From NCBI GenBank assembly GCA_002433025.1, contig DJGZ01000022.1, positions 62,001 to 126,000 of the forward strand: a stretch of 64,000 nucleotides of DNA, in the 5' to 3' direction. Of this stretch, positions 1 through 8,043 are shown piece by piece. A program made the translations under genes and the position numbers. The notes under the pieces were generated by a model, which saw nothing but the letters and a program-made list of their open reading frames with translations, made no database searches and was not told where the DNA came from. The stretch's first letter is position 1. The number at the start of each line of letters is the position of its first letter. The DNA comes from Bacteroidales bacterium UBA5833. Lineage in GTDB: Bacteria; Bacteroidota; Bacteroidia; Bacteroidales; Lentimicrobiaceae.

Positions 1-1
1 T

Positions 2-1291
2 GTCAACGACGACTCCCCTCCCGCCCCTGTGATCCTGATCAATGAAGTATACAGCCGCGGCACAACCGAAAATCCCGACTGGATCGAAATCTATAACGCC
101 ACCACAGCCAGTGTGGACATCAGCGGATATAAAGTATATGACAATGGCGGACAAGCCGGCACCAAGCCCAAAAAAGAAATTCCGGCAGGAACCACCATCC
201 CGTCCAAAGGTTTTTATGTAATTATTGTGGATGATGAAGACGCCAGTGGATTCGGCCTTTCAAGCGGGGGCGAACAGGTTTGGCTCGAAAATACTTCTGG
301 CACCGTGATTGACGATGTAACTTTCCCTGCATTGGAGGAAACCCAGTCATACGGACGCTATCCGGACGGTGACGCCAACTGGCAGGTGCTTTATGTTGCC
401 ACACCGGGCTCCGCAAACGACAACTCGCCGGCCCCTTCAGCCGTGGTACTGATGAATGAAATTTATTCGCGTGGAACCACTGAAGATCCCGACTGGATAG
501 AAATATACAACACTTCAACAAGCGTGGCTGCCGATATCAGTGGTTTTAAAATCTACGACAGCGGCGGACAGGCCGGCACAAAGCCGAAAAAGGAAATTCC
601 GGCCGGCACCATTATTCAGCCGGGAGGTTTCTTTGTAATTGTAGTGGATGATGAAGACGCCAGCGGTTTCGGACTGTCGAGCGGAGGAGAACAGGTCTGG
701 CTCGAAAATACTTCCGGTACAGTGGTAGACGATATCACATTCCCGGCACTGGCTGAAACAGAATCTTACGGCCGTTACCCCGATGGATCATCAAACCTTC
801 AGATTCTGAGCGTTATAACCAAAGGCGCTGCCAACGATAATTCCACGCCTCCTCCGGCTACCATTATCCTGATGAATGAAATCTATTCAAGGGGGACCAC
901 CGAAGACCCTGACTGGATTGAGATTTATAACGGTTCTGCCTTTGACGTGGACCTTTCGGGATACAAAATCTACGACGGCGGTGGACAGGCCGGTACCAAG
1001 CCCAAAAAGGAATTCCCTGCAGGAACCATCATCCCGGCAGGCGGATTTTACGTCATCGTTACCGATGATGCAGATGCCAGCGGATTCGGACTGTCGAGCG
1101 GAGGCGAACAGGTGTGGCTCGAAAATGCAGAAGGTACCGTAATCGACGATGTCACCTTCCCTGCTTTTGAACCCACACAATCCTTTGGCCGCAAGCCTGA
1201 CGGTTCTTCAAACCTTGTGATTTTTACCGAGATCACCCGCGGATCATCCAACAACAACGCCGGCACCCTGCCCAAAGCCAGGCGGAAATAA
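2..1291 (+). CDS. Protein with three tandem lamin-tail (LTD) domains, 5' end cut by window
   Basis: The reading frame is open from base 2, so the N-terminus, including any signal peptide, lies outside the window. The GTG at 29 is only an internal valine. The visible part is three nearly identical lamin-tail domains of about 138-140 residues. Each starts L(I/M)NE(V/I)YSRGTTE, continues with DWIEIYN and ends in a TFPA...YGR.PDG segment. LTD domains are immunoglobulin-like folds common on secreted bacterial nucleases, phosphatases and adhesins, usually as accessory binding modules. The protein ends in a short basic tail (KARRK) without a T9SS sorting domain. A perfect hairpin follows the stop. 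Any catalytic domain would be upstream. The domain call is firm; the role of the whole protein is unknown. Confidence 0.8.
   Translation, partial: VNDDSPPAPVILINEVYSRGTTENPDWIEIYNATTASVDISGYKVYDNGGQAGTKPKKEIPAGTTIPSKGFYVIIVDDEDASGFGLSSGGEQVWLENTSGTVIDDVTFPALEETQSYGRYPDGDANWQVLYVATPGSANDNSPAPSAVVLMNEIYSRGTTEDPDWIEIYNTSTSVAADISGFKIYDSGGQAGTKPKKEIPAGTIIQPGGFFVIVVDDEDASGFGLSSGGEQVWLENTSGTVVDDITFPALAETESYGRYPDGSSNLQILSVITKGAANDNSTPPPATIILMNEIYSRGTTEDPDWIEIYNGSAFDVDLSGYKIYDGGGQAGTKPKKEFPAGTIIPAGGFYVIVTDDADASGFGLSSGGEQVWLENAEGTVIDDVTFPAFEPTQSFGRKPDGSSNLVIFTEITRGSSNNNAGTLPKARRK
35..1270 (+). repeat. Three tandem LTD-coding repeats
   Basis: Three in-frame repeats begin at about 35, 449 and 869, giving periods of 414 and 420 bp. 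The protein copies are nearly identical over the core (for example SSGGEQVWLEN in all three), while many third codon positions differ. This suggests duplication followed by purifying selection, not a very recent expansion. Confidence 0.85.
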
Positions 1292-1297
1292 TAACCC

Positions 1298-1335
1298 GGC
1301 CTGACAGGTTCCGAAAAAACCTGTCAGGCCTTCGT
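1298..1335 (+). terminator. Intrinsic terminator after the LTD gene
   Basis: A perfect 13-bp stem (1298-1310 with 1318-1330, arm GGCCTGACAGGTT) closes a 7-nt loop and is followed by a T-rich stretch TTCGTTTT. It starts 7 nt after the stop codon. Confidence 0.85.
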
Positions 1336-1393
1336 TTTATCCTTAATGCCGGCTGTAAACAGCCCGGATGTAATAATTATTAACCTTCTGCAT

Positions 1394-2035
1394 ATGTCAA
1401 AAGAGAAAATAGAGATCGGGGAACAATCAAAACCCCGTTTTGAATTCCGTACGTTCGGCCAGAATTTCGATGTGATCCATAAACGTATGGCCAGGCTCTC
1501 CGTACCCATCCCTGAAAAAGTCTGGGAGCGGCACTCCGAAGAAATCTACATTATGTCGCGTACCAACGATATCAACAATACCAAAATCCGTAACGGTAAA
1601 ATGGACATAAAAACCTATGTACAGACCGTTGATGGGCTTGAACAGTGGAACCCGCTGATGAAGGGCGAGTTCCCGATGAAAACCGAAATGCTTCTGAAGG
1701 AGGTTTTCCCCGCTTTTCAGGTGGAAATTCCATCGCTTACAAATGAGGAGTATACCTATGAAGAATTCATGCAGATGATCAACGCCCATCCGGACCTTCA
1801 GGCAGTGAGGGTAAATAAGCAGCGTTTCGGTTACATGGTAAATGATACCATCTGTGAATACGGAATCGTGCTGATAAACGGCGCAAGGGTGGTTACCATT
1901 AACTCCGAATCAACAGAGGTGGACGATATTCTCAGAACCATGAAGGATATCGGTGCCGGGGGGATTGAAAATATCAATTACCTTCAGGCCATAAAGAGGG
2001 TGATCGGCATGATAGACAAACCTTTGGCTAACTGA
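1394..2035 (+). CDS. Divergent CYTH-like protein
   Basis: The chosen start is the ATG at 1394 (MSKEKIEIG); an upstream in-frame ATG at 1346 sits too close to the preceding terminator. The 213-residue protein has no signal peptide or membrane segment. Its pattern recalls the CYTH/triphosphate tunnel fold: an early RFEFRTF strand, a central block with KIRNGKMDIK and GLEQW, and a late R.GY...CEYG...V.TI.SE.T series. The usual ExExK triad at the very N-terminus is not clearly present, so catalytic activity is uncertain. The next gene, 14 bp downstream, is a clear CYTH protein, so the two are probably co-transcribed. Family assignment is inference from motif spacing. Confidence 0.55.
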   Translation: MSKEKIEIGEQSKPRFEFRTFGQNFDVIHKRMARLSVPIPEKVWERHSEEIYIMSRTNDINNTKIRNGKMDIKTYVQTVDGLEQWNPLMKGEFPMKTEMLLKEVFPAFQVEIPSLTNEEYTYEEFMQMINAHPDLQAVRVNKQRFGYMVNDTICEYGIVLINGARVVTINSESTEVDDILRTMKDIGAGGIENINYLQAIKRVIGMIDKPLAN

Positions 2036-2049
2036 TTAAAATTACTGAA

Positions 2050-2517
2050 ATGGGAAAAGAAATAGAACGCAAATTTCTGGTAAAGGGCGAGTTCAGAAAC
2101 CTTGCCCACAAGAAAACCCGCATCACCCAGGGTTACCTTTGTTCGGTACCCGAGCGCACGGTCAGGGTGCGCACCAAGGGAGACCACGGTTACATTACCA
2201 TAAAAGGGATAGGCAATGAGTCGGGAGCAAGCCGATATGAGTGGGAAAAGGAAATCTCGGTGGAAGAAGTGCATGACCTGCTGAAAATCTGCGAACCGGG
2301 CGTTATTGACAAGACCCGCTATCAGGTTAAAGCCGGGCCACATACTTTTGAGGTAGATGAATTTTACGGTGAAAATCAGGGGTTAATTGTTGCCGAAGTT
2401 GAGCTCTCCAGCGAAGACGAGAATTTTGAAAAACCCGGATGGTTGGGCGAAGAGGTAACCGGAATCACCAAATACTACAATTCGATGCTGATGAAGCATC
2501 CGTTCACAAAGTGGTAG
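2050..2517 (+). CDS. CYTH domain protein (short triphosphate-tunnel enzyme type)
   Basis: The 155-residue protein begins MGKEIERKFLV, which contains the ExExK signature of CYTH triphosphate-tunnel enzymes. It continues with the alternating basic and acidic strands of the tunnel (TVRVRTKGD, ITIKG, YEWEKEI, FEVDEF, AEVELSSE). Its length and single-domain form match the short bacterial members related to Nitrosomonas europaea NeuTTM, which hydrolyse inorganic tripolyphosphate. Some relatives use thiamine triphosphate or make cAMP, so the substrate cannot be fixed from sequence. It is cytosolic. It follows the divergent CYTH-like gene by 14 bp, and a strong terminator lies just after its stop. 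Confidence 0.85.
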   Translation: MGKEIERKFLVKGEFRNLAHKKTRITQGYLCSVPERTVRVRTKGDHGYITIKGIGNESGASRYEWEKEISVEEVHDLLKICEPGVIDKTRYQVKAGPHTFEVDEFYGENQGLIVAEVELSSEDENFEKPGWLGEEVTGITKYYNSMLMKHPFTKW

Positions 2518-2522
2518 ACAGG

Positions 2523-2563
2523 CACCAGGCCGGCTGGCCTGAAATACTGCCGGCCTGGTGTTT
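2523..2563 (+). terminator. Intrinsic terminator after the CYTH pair
   Basis: A perfect 12-bp stem (2523-2534 with 2549-2560, arm CACCAGGCCGGC) with a 14-nt loop follows the stop at 2517. The T tract is short (TTT). Confidence 0.75.
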
Positions 2564-2640
2564 AAGGAAATGAGCCGATATTAAATGTTTATCCGGGCTT
2601 TAGCAACCGGATTCATGTTGCTTAACATAAAACCTCAGAA

Positions 2641-4260
2641 ATGAATCAGAAATCAAATCCGGAAACTCCCGCTTTCGACCCGCTCGACATGCATAATTAC
2701 CGCATTGAGAAACTTCCCAAACGGGAAAAAACAGGATTTGAAAAGTGGCTTTCCATTGCCGGGCCAATTTTGTCAATACTGGCTTTTATTTTGTTCGCTT
2801 TTGTGATCAAACTGCCTTTTCTGCAGGAAATTGACTCAGCTCAGCTGGTGTCGGAAGAAGCAAAAAAAGCATGGGAAAAGCTGGGATCAGCCGCATTTAT
2901 AAGAAGCAACGAGTGGATGCTGGCCATTTTTATTGCAGGCATCATCCTTTGGATTACCGAGGCAATTCCGAATTACCTCACCTCCCTTATCATTATTGTC
3001 ACGCTGGTGCTTACGGGTGTCCTGAGCGAGAAGAGCGCTTACGCCCAACTGGGCCATCCGGTTATGTGGCTGAACATCATGTCGTTTGTGCTGGCAAGTA
3101 TGTTGGTTGCCACCGGGGTGGCCAAACGCTTTGCCCTCTGGTTCATTCTGCGCTTCGGGAAAAATGCAGGCACCATTTTCATGAGTTTCATTGTCATTAA
3201 TGTGGTGCTTTCGGCATTTATCTCGGCAACAACCGCCAAGGCAGCCATTCTGCTGCCGATTTTTATGGTGATTGCTGCCATTTATGGTGCACACGGAGGG
3301 AGTAACCGCAATAATTTCGGAAGAAGCATTGTTTTGCAAAATCTGCTTTACATCAACATCGGCGCCAGCGGTTTTCTCACCGGTTCAGGCGCCAATCTGC
3401 TGGCTGCCGCCCTGATTGCCGGCGCTACCGGCAGCACCGTTTTTTTCTCCGACTGGCTTTTTGCCATGTTTCCGATGATGCTGGGAATGATCCTGATCGG
3501 TTATATCCTGGCCATGAAAGTCTTCTTTCCGTTGGCTCAGGGGGAGCGACTGCCGCAGATAGAAGGAGGAATGGCCCGTTTAAGGCAGGAATATGATAAA
3601 CTGGGAAAGTTAAAAACGGATGAAGTCAAAGCAGTGGTGATTTTTATACTGATCCTTGGCTTTTGGTCAACCGACCGCCTGCACGGAATCAGCCCGACTG
3701 CCGTGGCTTTTGTAGGCGGAGTGGTTGCCTTGCTGCCACGTATCGGCATCATCAGATGGAATGAAGTGGACATTCCCTGGCACCTCATGCTCTTCTCGGC
3801 CGGCGCTTACACCCTGGGAGCCGGGCTTGATGTCACCGATCTGCCCAGCATCAGTGTAAACGCCTTTTTCGACCACCTGGGCATTAGCAACCACACGCCT
3901 TTCTGGGTACTTTACCTTATCCTGACCGGTGTCATGATCTTCAGCGCACTGATTTTCCAGTCAAAGACCATGCGCGCCATGATCTTTATCCCCATCGCCA
4001 TCGGCGTTGCTAACCGTTTCGGATTTCCGGTAATCAGCCTGGCGCTCCCCGTGGCATTTATGATTGAACATGTCTATGTGTTACCATTCAACAGCAAACC
4101 AGCCGCTCTTCTGTATGAAACTGACCAGTACAGCCTCACAGATACATTCAGGTTTGGTTTTACCGTTATGGTGATTGCCTGGGTGCTGAATATTTTTGCC
4201 GGCGAAACCTGGTTCAGATTCCTGGGGATCACACCCGACGGGGTTTTTGGATTGTTCTGA
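2641..4260 (+). CDS. DASS/SLC13-family anion transporter with altered SNT motifs
   Basis: A 539-residue polytopic inner-membrane protein with the inverted-repeat organisation of divalent-anion:sodium symporters. Features include the EAIPNYLTSL segment near 107, a first hairpin motif at 195-206 (SATTAKAAILLP) and a second at 441-453 (SKTMRAMIFIPIA). In characterised sodium-coupled members both hairpins carry Ser-Asn-Thr, which shapes the Na+ and substrate sites. Here they read S-A-T and S-K-T, so coupling or substrate may differ. A 40-residue polar N-terminus precedes the first helix. Likely substrates are dicarboxylates or sulfate-like anions, but specificity is not readable. It stands alone between a terminator and the next gene's promoter. 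Confidence 0.8.
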   Translation: MNQKSNPETPAFDPLDMHNYRIEKLPKREKTGFEKWLSIAGPILSILAFILFAFVIKLPFLQEIDSAQLVSEEAKKAWEKLGSAAFIRSNEWMLAIFIAGIILWITEAIPNYLTSLIIIVTLVLTGVLSEKSAYAQLGHPVMWLNIMSFVLASMLVATGVAKRFALWFILRFGKNAGTIFMSFIVINVVLSAFISATTAKAAILLPIFMVIAAIYGAHGGSNRNNFGRSIVLQNLLYINIGASGFLTGSGANLLAAALIAGATGSTVFFSDWLFAMFPMMLGMILIGYILAMKVFFPLAQGERLPQIEGGMARLRQEYDKLGKLKTDEVKAVVIFILILGFWSTDRLHGISPTAVAFVGGVVALLPRIGIIRWNEVDIPWHLMLFSAGAYTLGAGLDVTDLPSISVNAFFDHLGISNHTPFWVLYLILTGVMIFSALIFQSKTMRAMIFIPIAIGVANRFGFPVISLALPVAFMIEHVYVLPFNSKPAALLYETDQYSLTDTFRFGFTVMVIAWVLNIFAGETWFRFLGITPDGVFGLF

Positions 4261-4284
4261 CGACAAATAAAGGTCACAATTGAT

Positions 4285-4292
4285 TACCTTTG
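4285..4292 (+). promoter_or_regulatory. TAnnTTTG -7 box abutting the start codon
   Basis: TACCTTTG matches the Bacteroidota -7 consensus and ends only 4 nt before the ATG at 4297. The predicted transcript would start at or within a base or two of the start codon. Confidence 0.6.
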
Positions 4293-4296
4293 ACCA

Positions 4297-5754
4297 ATGA
4301 TTGAAGAACTGGTAAAAATACATGATAAATTCTCCGTTGAAATCAAACTCGGTTTCAATGCCCGCCGGAAACAGGAGGTGAATGACTTTTCGGTAAACAC
4401 CTGGATATTTATACCCAACAGTCTGGATATCAACCGTACAACCTATCTGAAAACAGATTTCTACCGTGACCTAAAATCCAACATCAGACTCATTACGCCG
4501 GTATACCTGTTGCGCGACCTGGCCAATCCAGAAAAAGAACCCTTTACCATTTTGCAGAAAGCCATGTCGGATCTGGCTTCAGAGCCTAACCGCACCAGGA
4601 TTGCTGAGTATGAGTACCACATCAGAATGTTTGTATCAATAGTAAAATCGTCGCTGCGTGAAGAAATACATCATATTCACAGCAATGGCATCGCCGATGA
4701 TGTTGATTATCTGATAGATGGATTGGTGAAGAATATGCGGGCGGTGGCCGGAAATTACCGCAGCCTTCGCCGCATGATCAATGTTCCCACCATTGGGCGT
4801 GAACTGATGAACTATTACTTCTTCGGTGATGAATTTCTGAGCAATATTCTTGAACAACACGCCTTTAAACTGATAGACGGGCTGAAAAAAAGCAACAACC
4901 TCACCGAAGAGCGCAAAACCAACCTCATGAATTTTGTGCATGAGGAGGTTGCCTATAAACGGGAAAAAGGATTTCTGGTTGTTGAAAAAAACAGCCCCGA
5001 TAAGAACCGCGAACTGGTTTTCAGGCTCAGCCTGCTGAAAAAATATGCTGAAAATGAGCTTTTTCTCAACACCAGCCAGCGCAGGGACGGGGTTTGGATT
5101 GAACAGGTATATCTGAGCATTGCCGCTGGCCTGTCAATGGTTTTTGCCACTGCAGTAGCTTTTTCGTTTCAGCAGAAGTATGGCAACTTTACCATGCCGT
5201 TTTTTGTAGCGCTTGTGGTAAGTTACATGCTCAAAGACAGGATCAAGGAACTTACCAGGTATTATTTTGCCCACAAGCTTGGCCGGCGCTTTTTCGACCA
5301 TCGCACCGACATCACATTGAGCGAACACGAGGTAGGCTGGAGTAAGGAAAGCATGGTCTTTGTCCCGGAAAGCAAGGTGCCTGCCGAGGTATTAAAAATC
5401 AGAAACCGCTCTGCCATTCTCGAAGCAGATAACCGCAATAACCGGGAGAAAATTATCCTGTACCGGAAACTTGTAAGACTGAACAGAAAAAGCCTGAATG
5501 ATTGCAGCCCCTATCCTACCTCGGGCATGAACGATATCGTAAGGTTCAATGTATCAAATTTTATCCAGAAAATGGACAACCCGGTTGTGCCTTTGTATGC
5601 TCCCGGCGAAAATGAAGATTTTGAAATAGTGAAGGGCGAAAAAATGTATTACATCAACCTGGTGCTGCAGCTTAAAAATGAGGAACAACTGGATTACAAG
5701 CGCTACAGAATTGTTTTAAACAGAAAGGGAATCCGTGAAATTGAAACATTTTAA
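4297..5754 (+). CDS. Unknown protein with two C-central membrane helices
   Basis: I do not recognise this 485-residue protein. There is no signal peptide. Residues 1-260 are polar and mostly helical, with many charged residues. Two hydrophobic segments at about 271-291 and 299-312 form a hairpin. A basic stretch follows (RRFFDHR), then a C-terminal domain of about 170 residues that looks beta-rich. The topology predicts large cytoplasmic domains on both sides of a membrane hairpin. It begins 4 nt after a TACCTTTG box and its end overlaps the start of the next gene by 20 bp, so the two are probably translated from one mRNA. Confidence 0.75.
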   Translation: MIEELVKIHDKFSVEIKLGFNARRKQEVNDFSVNTWIFIPNSLDINRTTYLKTDFYRDLKSNIRLITPVYLLRDLANPEKEPFTILQKAMSDLASEPNRTRIAEYEYHIRMFVSIVKSSLREEIHHIHSNGIADDVDYLIDGLVKNMRAVAGNYRSLRRMINVPTIGRELMNYYFFGDEFLSNILEQHAFKLIDGLKKSNNLTEERKTNLMNFVHEEVAYKREKGFLVVEKNSPDKNRELVFRLSLLKKYAENELFLNTSQRRDGVWIEQVYLSIAAGLSMVFATAVAFSFQQKYGNFTMPFFVALVVSYMLKDRIKELTRYYFAHKLGRRFFDHRTDITLSEHEVGWSKESMVFVPESKVPAEVLKIRNRSAILEADNRNNREKIILYRKLVRLNRKSLNDCSPYPTSGMNDIVRFNVSNFIQKMDNPVVPLYAPGENEDFEIVKGEKMYYINLVLQLKNEEQLDYKRYRIVLNRKGIREIETF

Positions 5755-6910
5755 TCCCGCATTGCTCCGGATTTCAGCATTGTTGACTGCCTTTCTCCTT
5801 ATAATTTCCTTTACGGGAGGTTGCCAGGGATTCAGCGGGCAAAAGTCAGGGCTTGAAATTACAGTTAATCTCAGAGCTATAAACCGCCTTCCATCGGTAC
5901 TGGTCGAAAGTTCAGGCATTGAACTAAGCGGAAGCAACCGCATATGGTCACACGAAGATTCGGGCAACAGCAATGAGTTGTACTGCTCCGATTCTACCGG
6001 GAACCTTCTGAGAACTTTGGTTATCAGCAATGTATCGAATACTGACTGGGAAGACATCACTGCCGATAATGATGAGACCTGGTTTATAGGCGATTTTGGC
6101 AACAACAACAATCAGCGTACCGACCTGGCCATCTACATCATCCCTGATCCGGAAACCATTGCCGGAAATTCAGTGCCTGCCGGTATTATCAGTTTCAGTC
6201 TTGATGACCAAACGGCTTTTCCTCCGCCATCCTCAGACAGGAATTATGATATTGAAGCCATGGCCTGGTATGCCGATTCGCTTTATCTATTTACCAAGGA
6301 CCGCAGCAATCCGTTTACCGGGATTGTAAAAATGTATGTATTGCCTGATCAACCCGGGAATTACTCCGCCCGGCTGGCGGGGTCGTTTTTTGCCGGAAGT
6401 ACTGCCGGCTCCGGAAGGGTCACGGCAGCTGATATAAACCTGCATACCGGCGAACTGATGCTACTGACCAACGAAAAACTCATTTCATTCAAGGATTATC
6501 CCGGCAACCGCTTCTTTGAAGGCACAAAAACCGAATATTCTTTCAGGAATTTACCCGGGCAAAACGAGGGGCTGGCTTTTGTGAGCGGCAACAAGCTTTA
6601 TATAACGGAAGAAGGCAGTGGCAACACGCCGGGATATCTTTATGAAATCATCTTGCCTCAACCCCAGTACATCGACGAAAAACCCTGTCTGAACACCATG
6701 TCGGCTTACCCGAACCCCGCCTCACACATACTCAGACTTCTCCCGGTTCCCGACGGGCAGGTTTACATATTTTCCCTTCAGGGGAAGCTGGTAAAATACA
6801 TTACGCCCCTGAATCACGAAATTGATATTACCGGATTATTGCGGGGCACTTACCTGCTCTGCGCAGAAATTAATGGCAAACCGGCCCGCTGCATTTTTAT
6901 CAAAAACTGA
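5735..6910 (+). CDS. Exported T9SS-cargo protein, beta-propeller-like
   Basis: The 391-residue protein has a signal peptide (hydrophobic core at about 13-27) ending TGGC, which could be a lipobox although position -3 is not ideal. The middle resembles a beta-propeller, with repeated segments such as DWEDITAD and WFIGDFGN and aromatic or aspartate turns. The last 75 residues form a T9SS type A sorting domain: a YPNPAS motif, a YIFSLQGKLV strand and an LLRGTYLL strand. It should therefore be exported by Sec, cross the outer membrane through T9SS and stay on the surface or be released. Its start lies inside the previous gene (20-bp overlap). Substrate and activity are unknown. Confidence 0.75.
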   Translation: MKLKHFNPALLRISALLTAFLLIISFTGGCQGFSGQKSGLEITVNLRAINRLPSVLVESSGIELSGSNRIWSHEDSGNSNELYCSDSTGNLLRTLVISNVSNTDWEDITADNDETWFIGDFGNNNNQRTDLAIYIIPDPETIAGNSVPAGIISFSLDDQTAFPPPSSDRNYDIEAMAWYADSLYLFTKDRSNPFTGIVKMYVLPDQPGNYSARLAGSFFAGSTAGSGRVTAADINLHTGELMLLTNEKLISFKDYPGNRFFEGTKTEYSFRNLPGQNEGLAFVSGNKLYITEEGSGNTPGYLYEIILPQPQYIDEKPCLNTMSAYPNPASHILRLLPVPDGQVYIFSLQGKLVKYITPLNHEIDITGLLRGTYLLCAEINGKPARCIFIKN

Positions 6911-6920
6911 ACAACCTTTT

Positions 6921-7829
6921 TCAGGCATAAAACACCCGTTCAAAACTGCGTTTGATGGTTTTCCGGTATTTCACCTGCGGATAACCGAAGACAACCATTA
7001 TGGAATCATTCATTTTGGAGGGCAGGTGATACTTTTTCCTGAAATCCGATCCCATGTTCTTCAGAAAAGGACCCACACTCCCGATCATGCAGGCGCCCAG
7101 TCCCAGCGATTCGGCGGCCAGGGTGGCATAAGTGGCCGCGATGTAAGGATCGGCTGGATCGCTCAGGTTACCATAAAACATCATGGCCAGGGGCGCATCG
7201 TACAACAGGTAGTTTTGCTCCTTTTTTCTGGACTTGGTAAAAAAATTCACCATCGGGAAAACAAATGACTTGAACATCAAATAGTTGTCTTTCCCGATAA
7301 AGGGGCGCATCAGGTTCAGGGCCAGGGGCGATGCCATCCATTTTGCCCGCTGCAGCATATCAATAAAATCAAAAGAGAACGCCCTGACCTTTTCCTTCCC
7401 TTCGAGTACCATCACCCCAACATCAGAGGGCGGGAGTCCCATGGGGGCCGTCACCGCCATGGCCAGTATCTGTTCCGTGATTTGGCGCGGTACCGGTTTA
7501 TCCCTGAAGTCCCTGGTACTCCTGCGGTTCAGCATCAGCTGATAAAGTGAGGCATAATCCGGGAGATGATCCGCTTTCAGGGGTTCAAAATCGCCGGGCG
7601 ATAATGTCCGGCCTTCAACCATAATGGCATCGTGTGGACAAACCGCCACGCACTGTCCGCAGCCAATACAGCCGAAGAGCGGCTGATCGCTCACTTTTAA
7701 TGTTTTATCTTCAATAAGCAATGAGAAATCCTTGCAGACCTTGACACAAAGTCCGCAGAGGTTGCATTTTTCATGGTTTATGATGATATGCCCGTTTTCG
7801 GTGCCTGTGCGGCTGGTAACTACTGACAT
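6921..7829 (-). CDS. Ferredoxin-nitroreductase fusion protein
   Basis: Residues about 12-70 form a 2[4Fe-4S] ferredoxin domain with two CxxCxxCxxxC motifs (C22, C25, C28, C32 and C54, C57, C60, C64). The rest is an FMN-dependent nitroreductase domain starting at the typical NRRSTRDF motif (101-108). The fusion suggests that electrons reach the flavin from ferredoxin-type donors rather than NAD(P)H. Natural substrates of this group are mostly unknown. The protein is cytosolic and its length of 302 is normal for the fused family. The gene converges on the preceding plus-strand gene with a 10-bp gap and has its own TAATTTTG box upstream. Confidence 0.9.
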   Translation of the reverse strand: MSVVTSRTGTENGHIIINHEKCNLCGLCVKVCKDFSLLIEDKTLKVSDQPLFGCIGCGQCVAVCPHDAIMVEGRTLSPGDFEPLKADHLPDYASLYQLMLNRRSTRDFRDKPVPRQITEQILAMAVTAPMGLPPSDVGVMVLEGKEKVRAFSFDFIDMLQRAKWMASPLALNLMRPFIGKDNYLMFKSFVFPMVNFFTKSRKKEQNYLLYDAPLAMMFYGNLSDPADPYIAATYATLAAESLGLGACMIGSVGPFLKNMGSDFRKKYHLPSKMNDSIMVVFGYPQVKYRKTIKRSFERVFYA

Positions 7830-7846
7830 GTGCTCATGTTTTTACA

Positions 7847-7854
7847 CAAAATTA
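7847..7854 (-). promoter_or_regulatory. TAnnTTTG -7 box for the nitroreductase gene
   Basis: On the minus strand this reads TAATTTTG, 17 nt before the ATG at 7829. No clear -33 element is seen. Confidence 0.5.
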
Positions 7855-8043
7855 GTCTGTAAGTCCGGAGAATGCCAGATAAATTTTAAAAAAAATAATA
7901 TGATAATTAACTAAACACTTGTATTCCAAAAAGCTTAACAGTATATGGATTGCAATGATGAGAATGTAAACAGAAGATAACAAGCGGGTGTTATTACAAT
8001 ACCGAAGTACTAAAAAATGATCCGGGCCGGTAAAGCAAAACGA

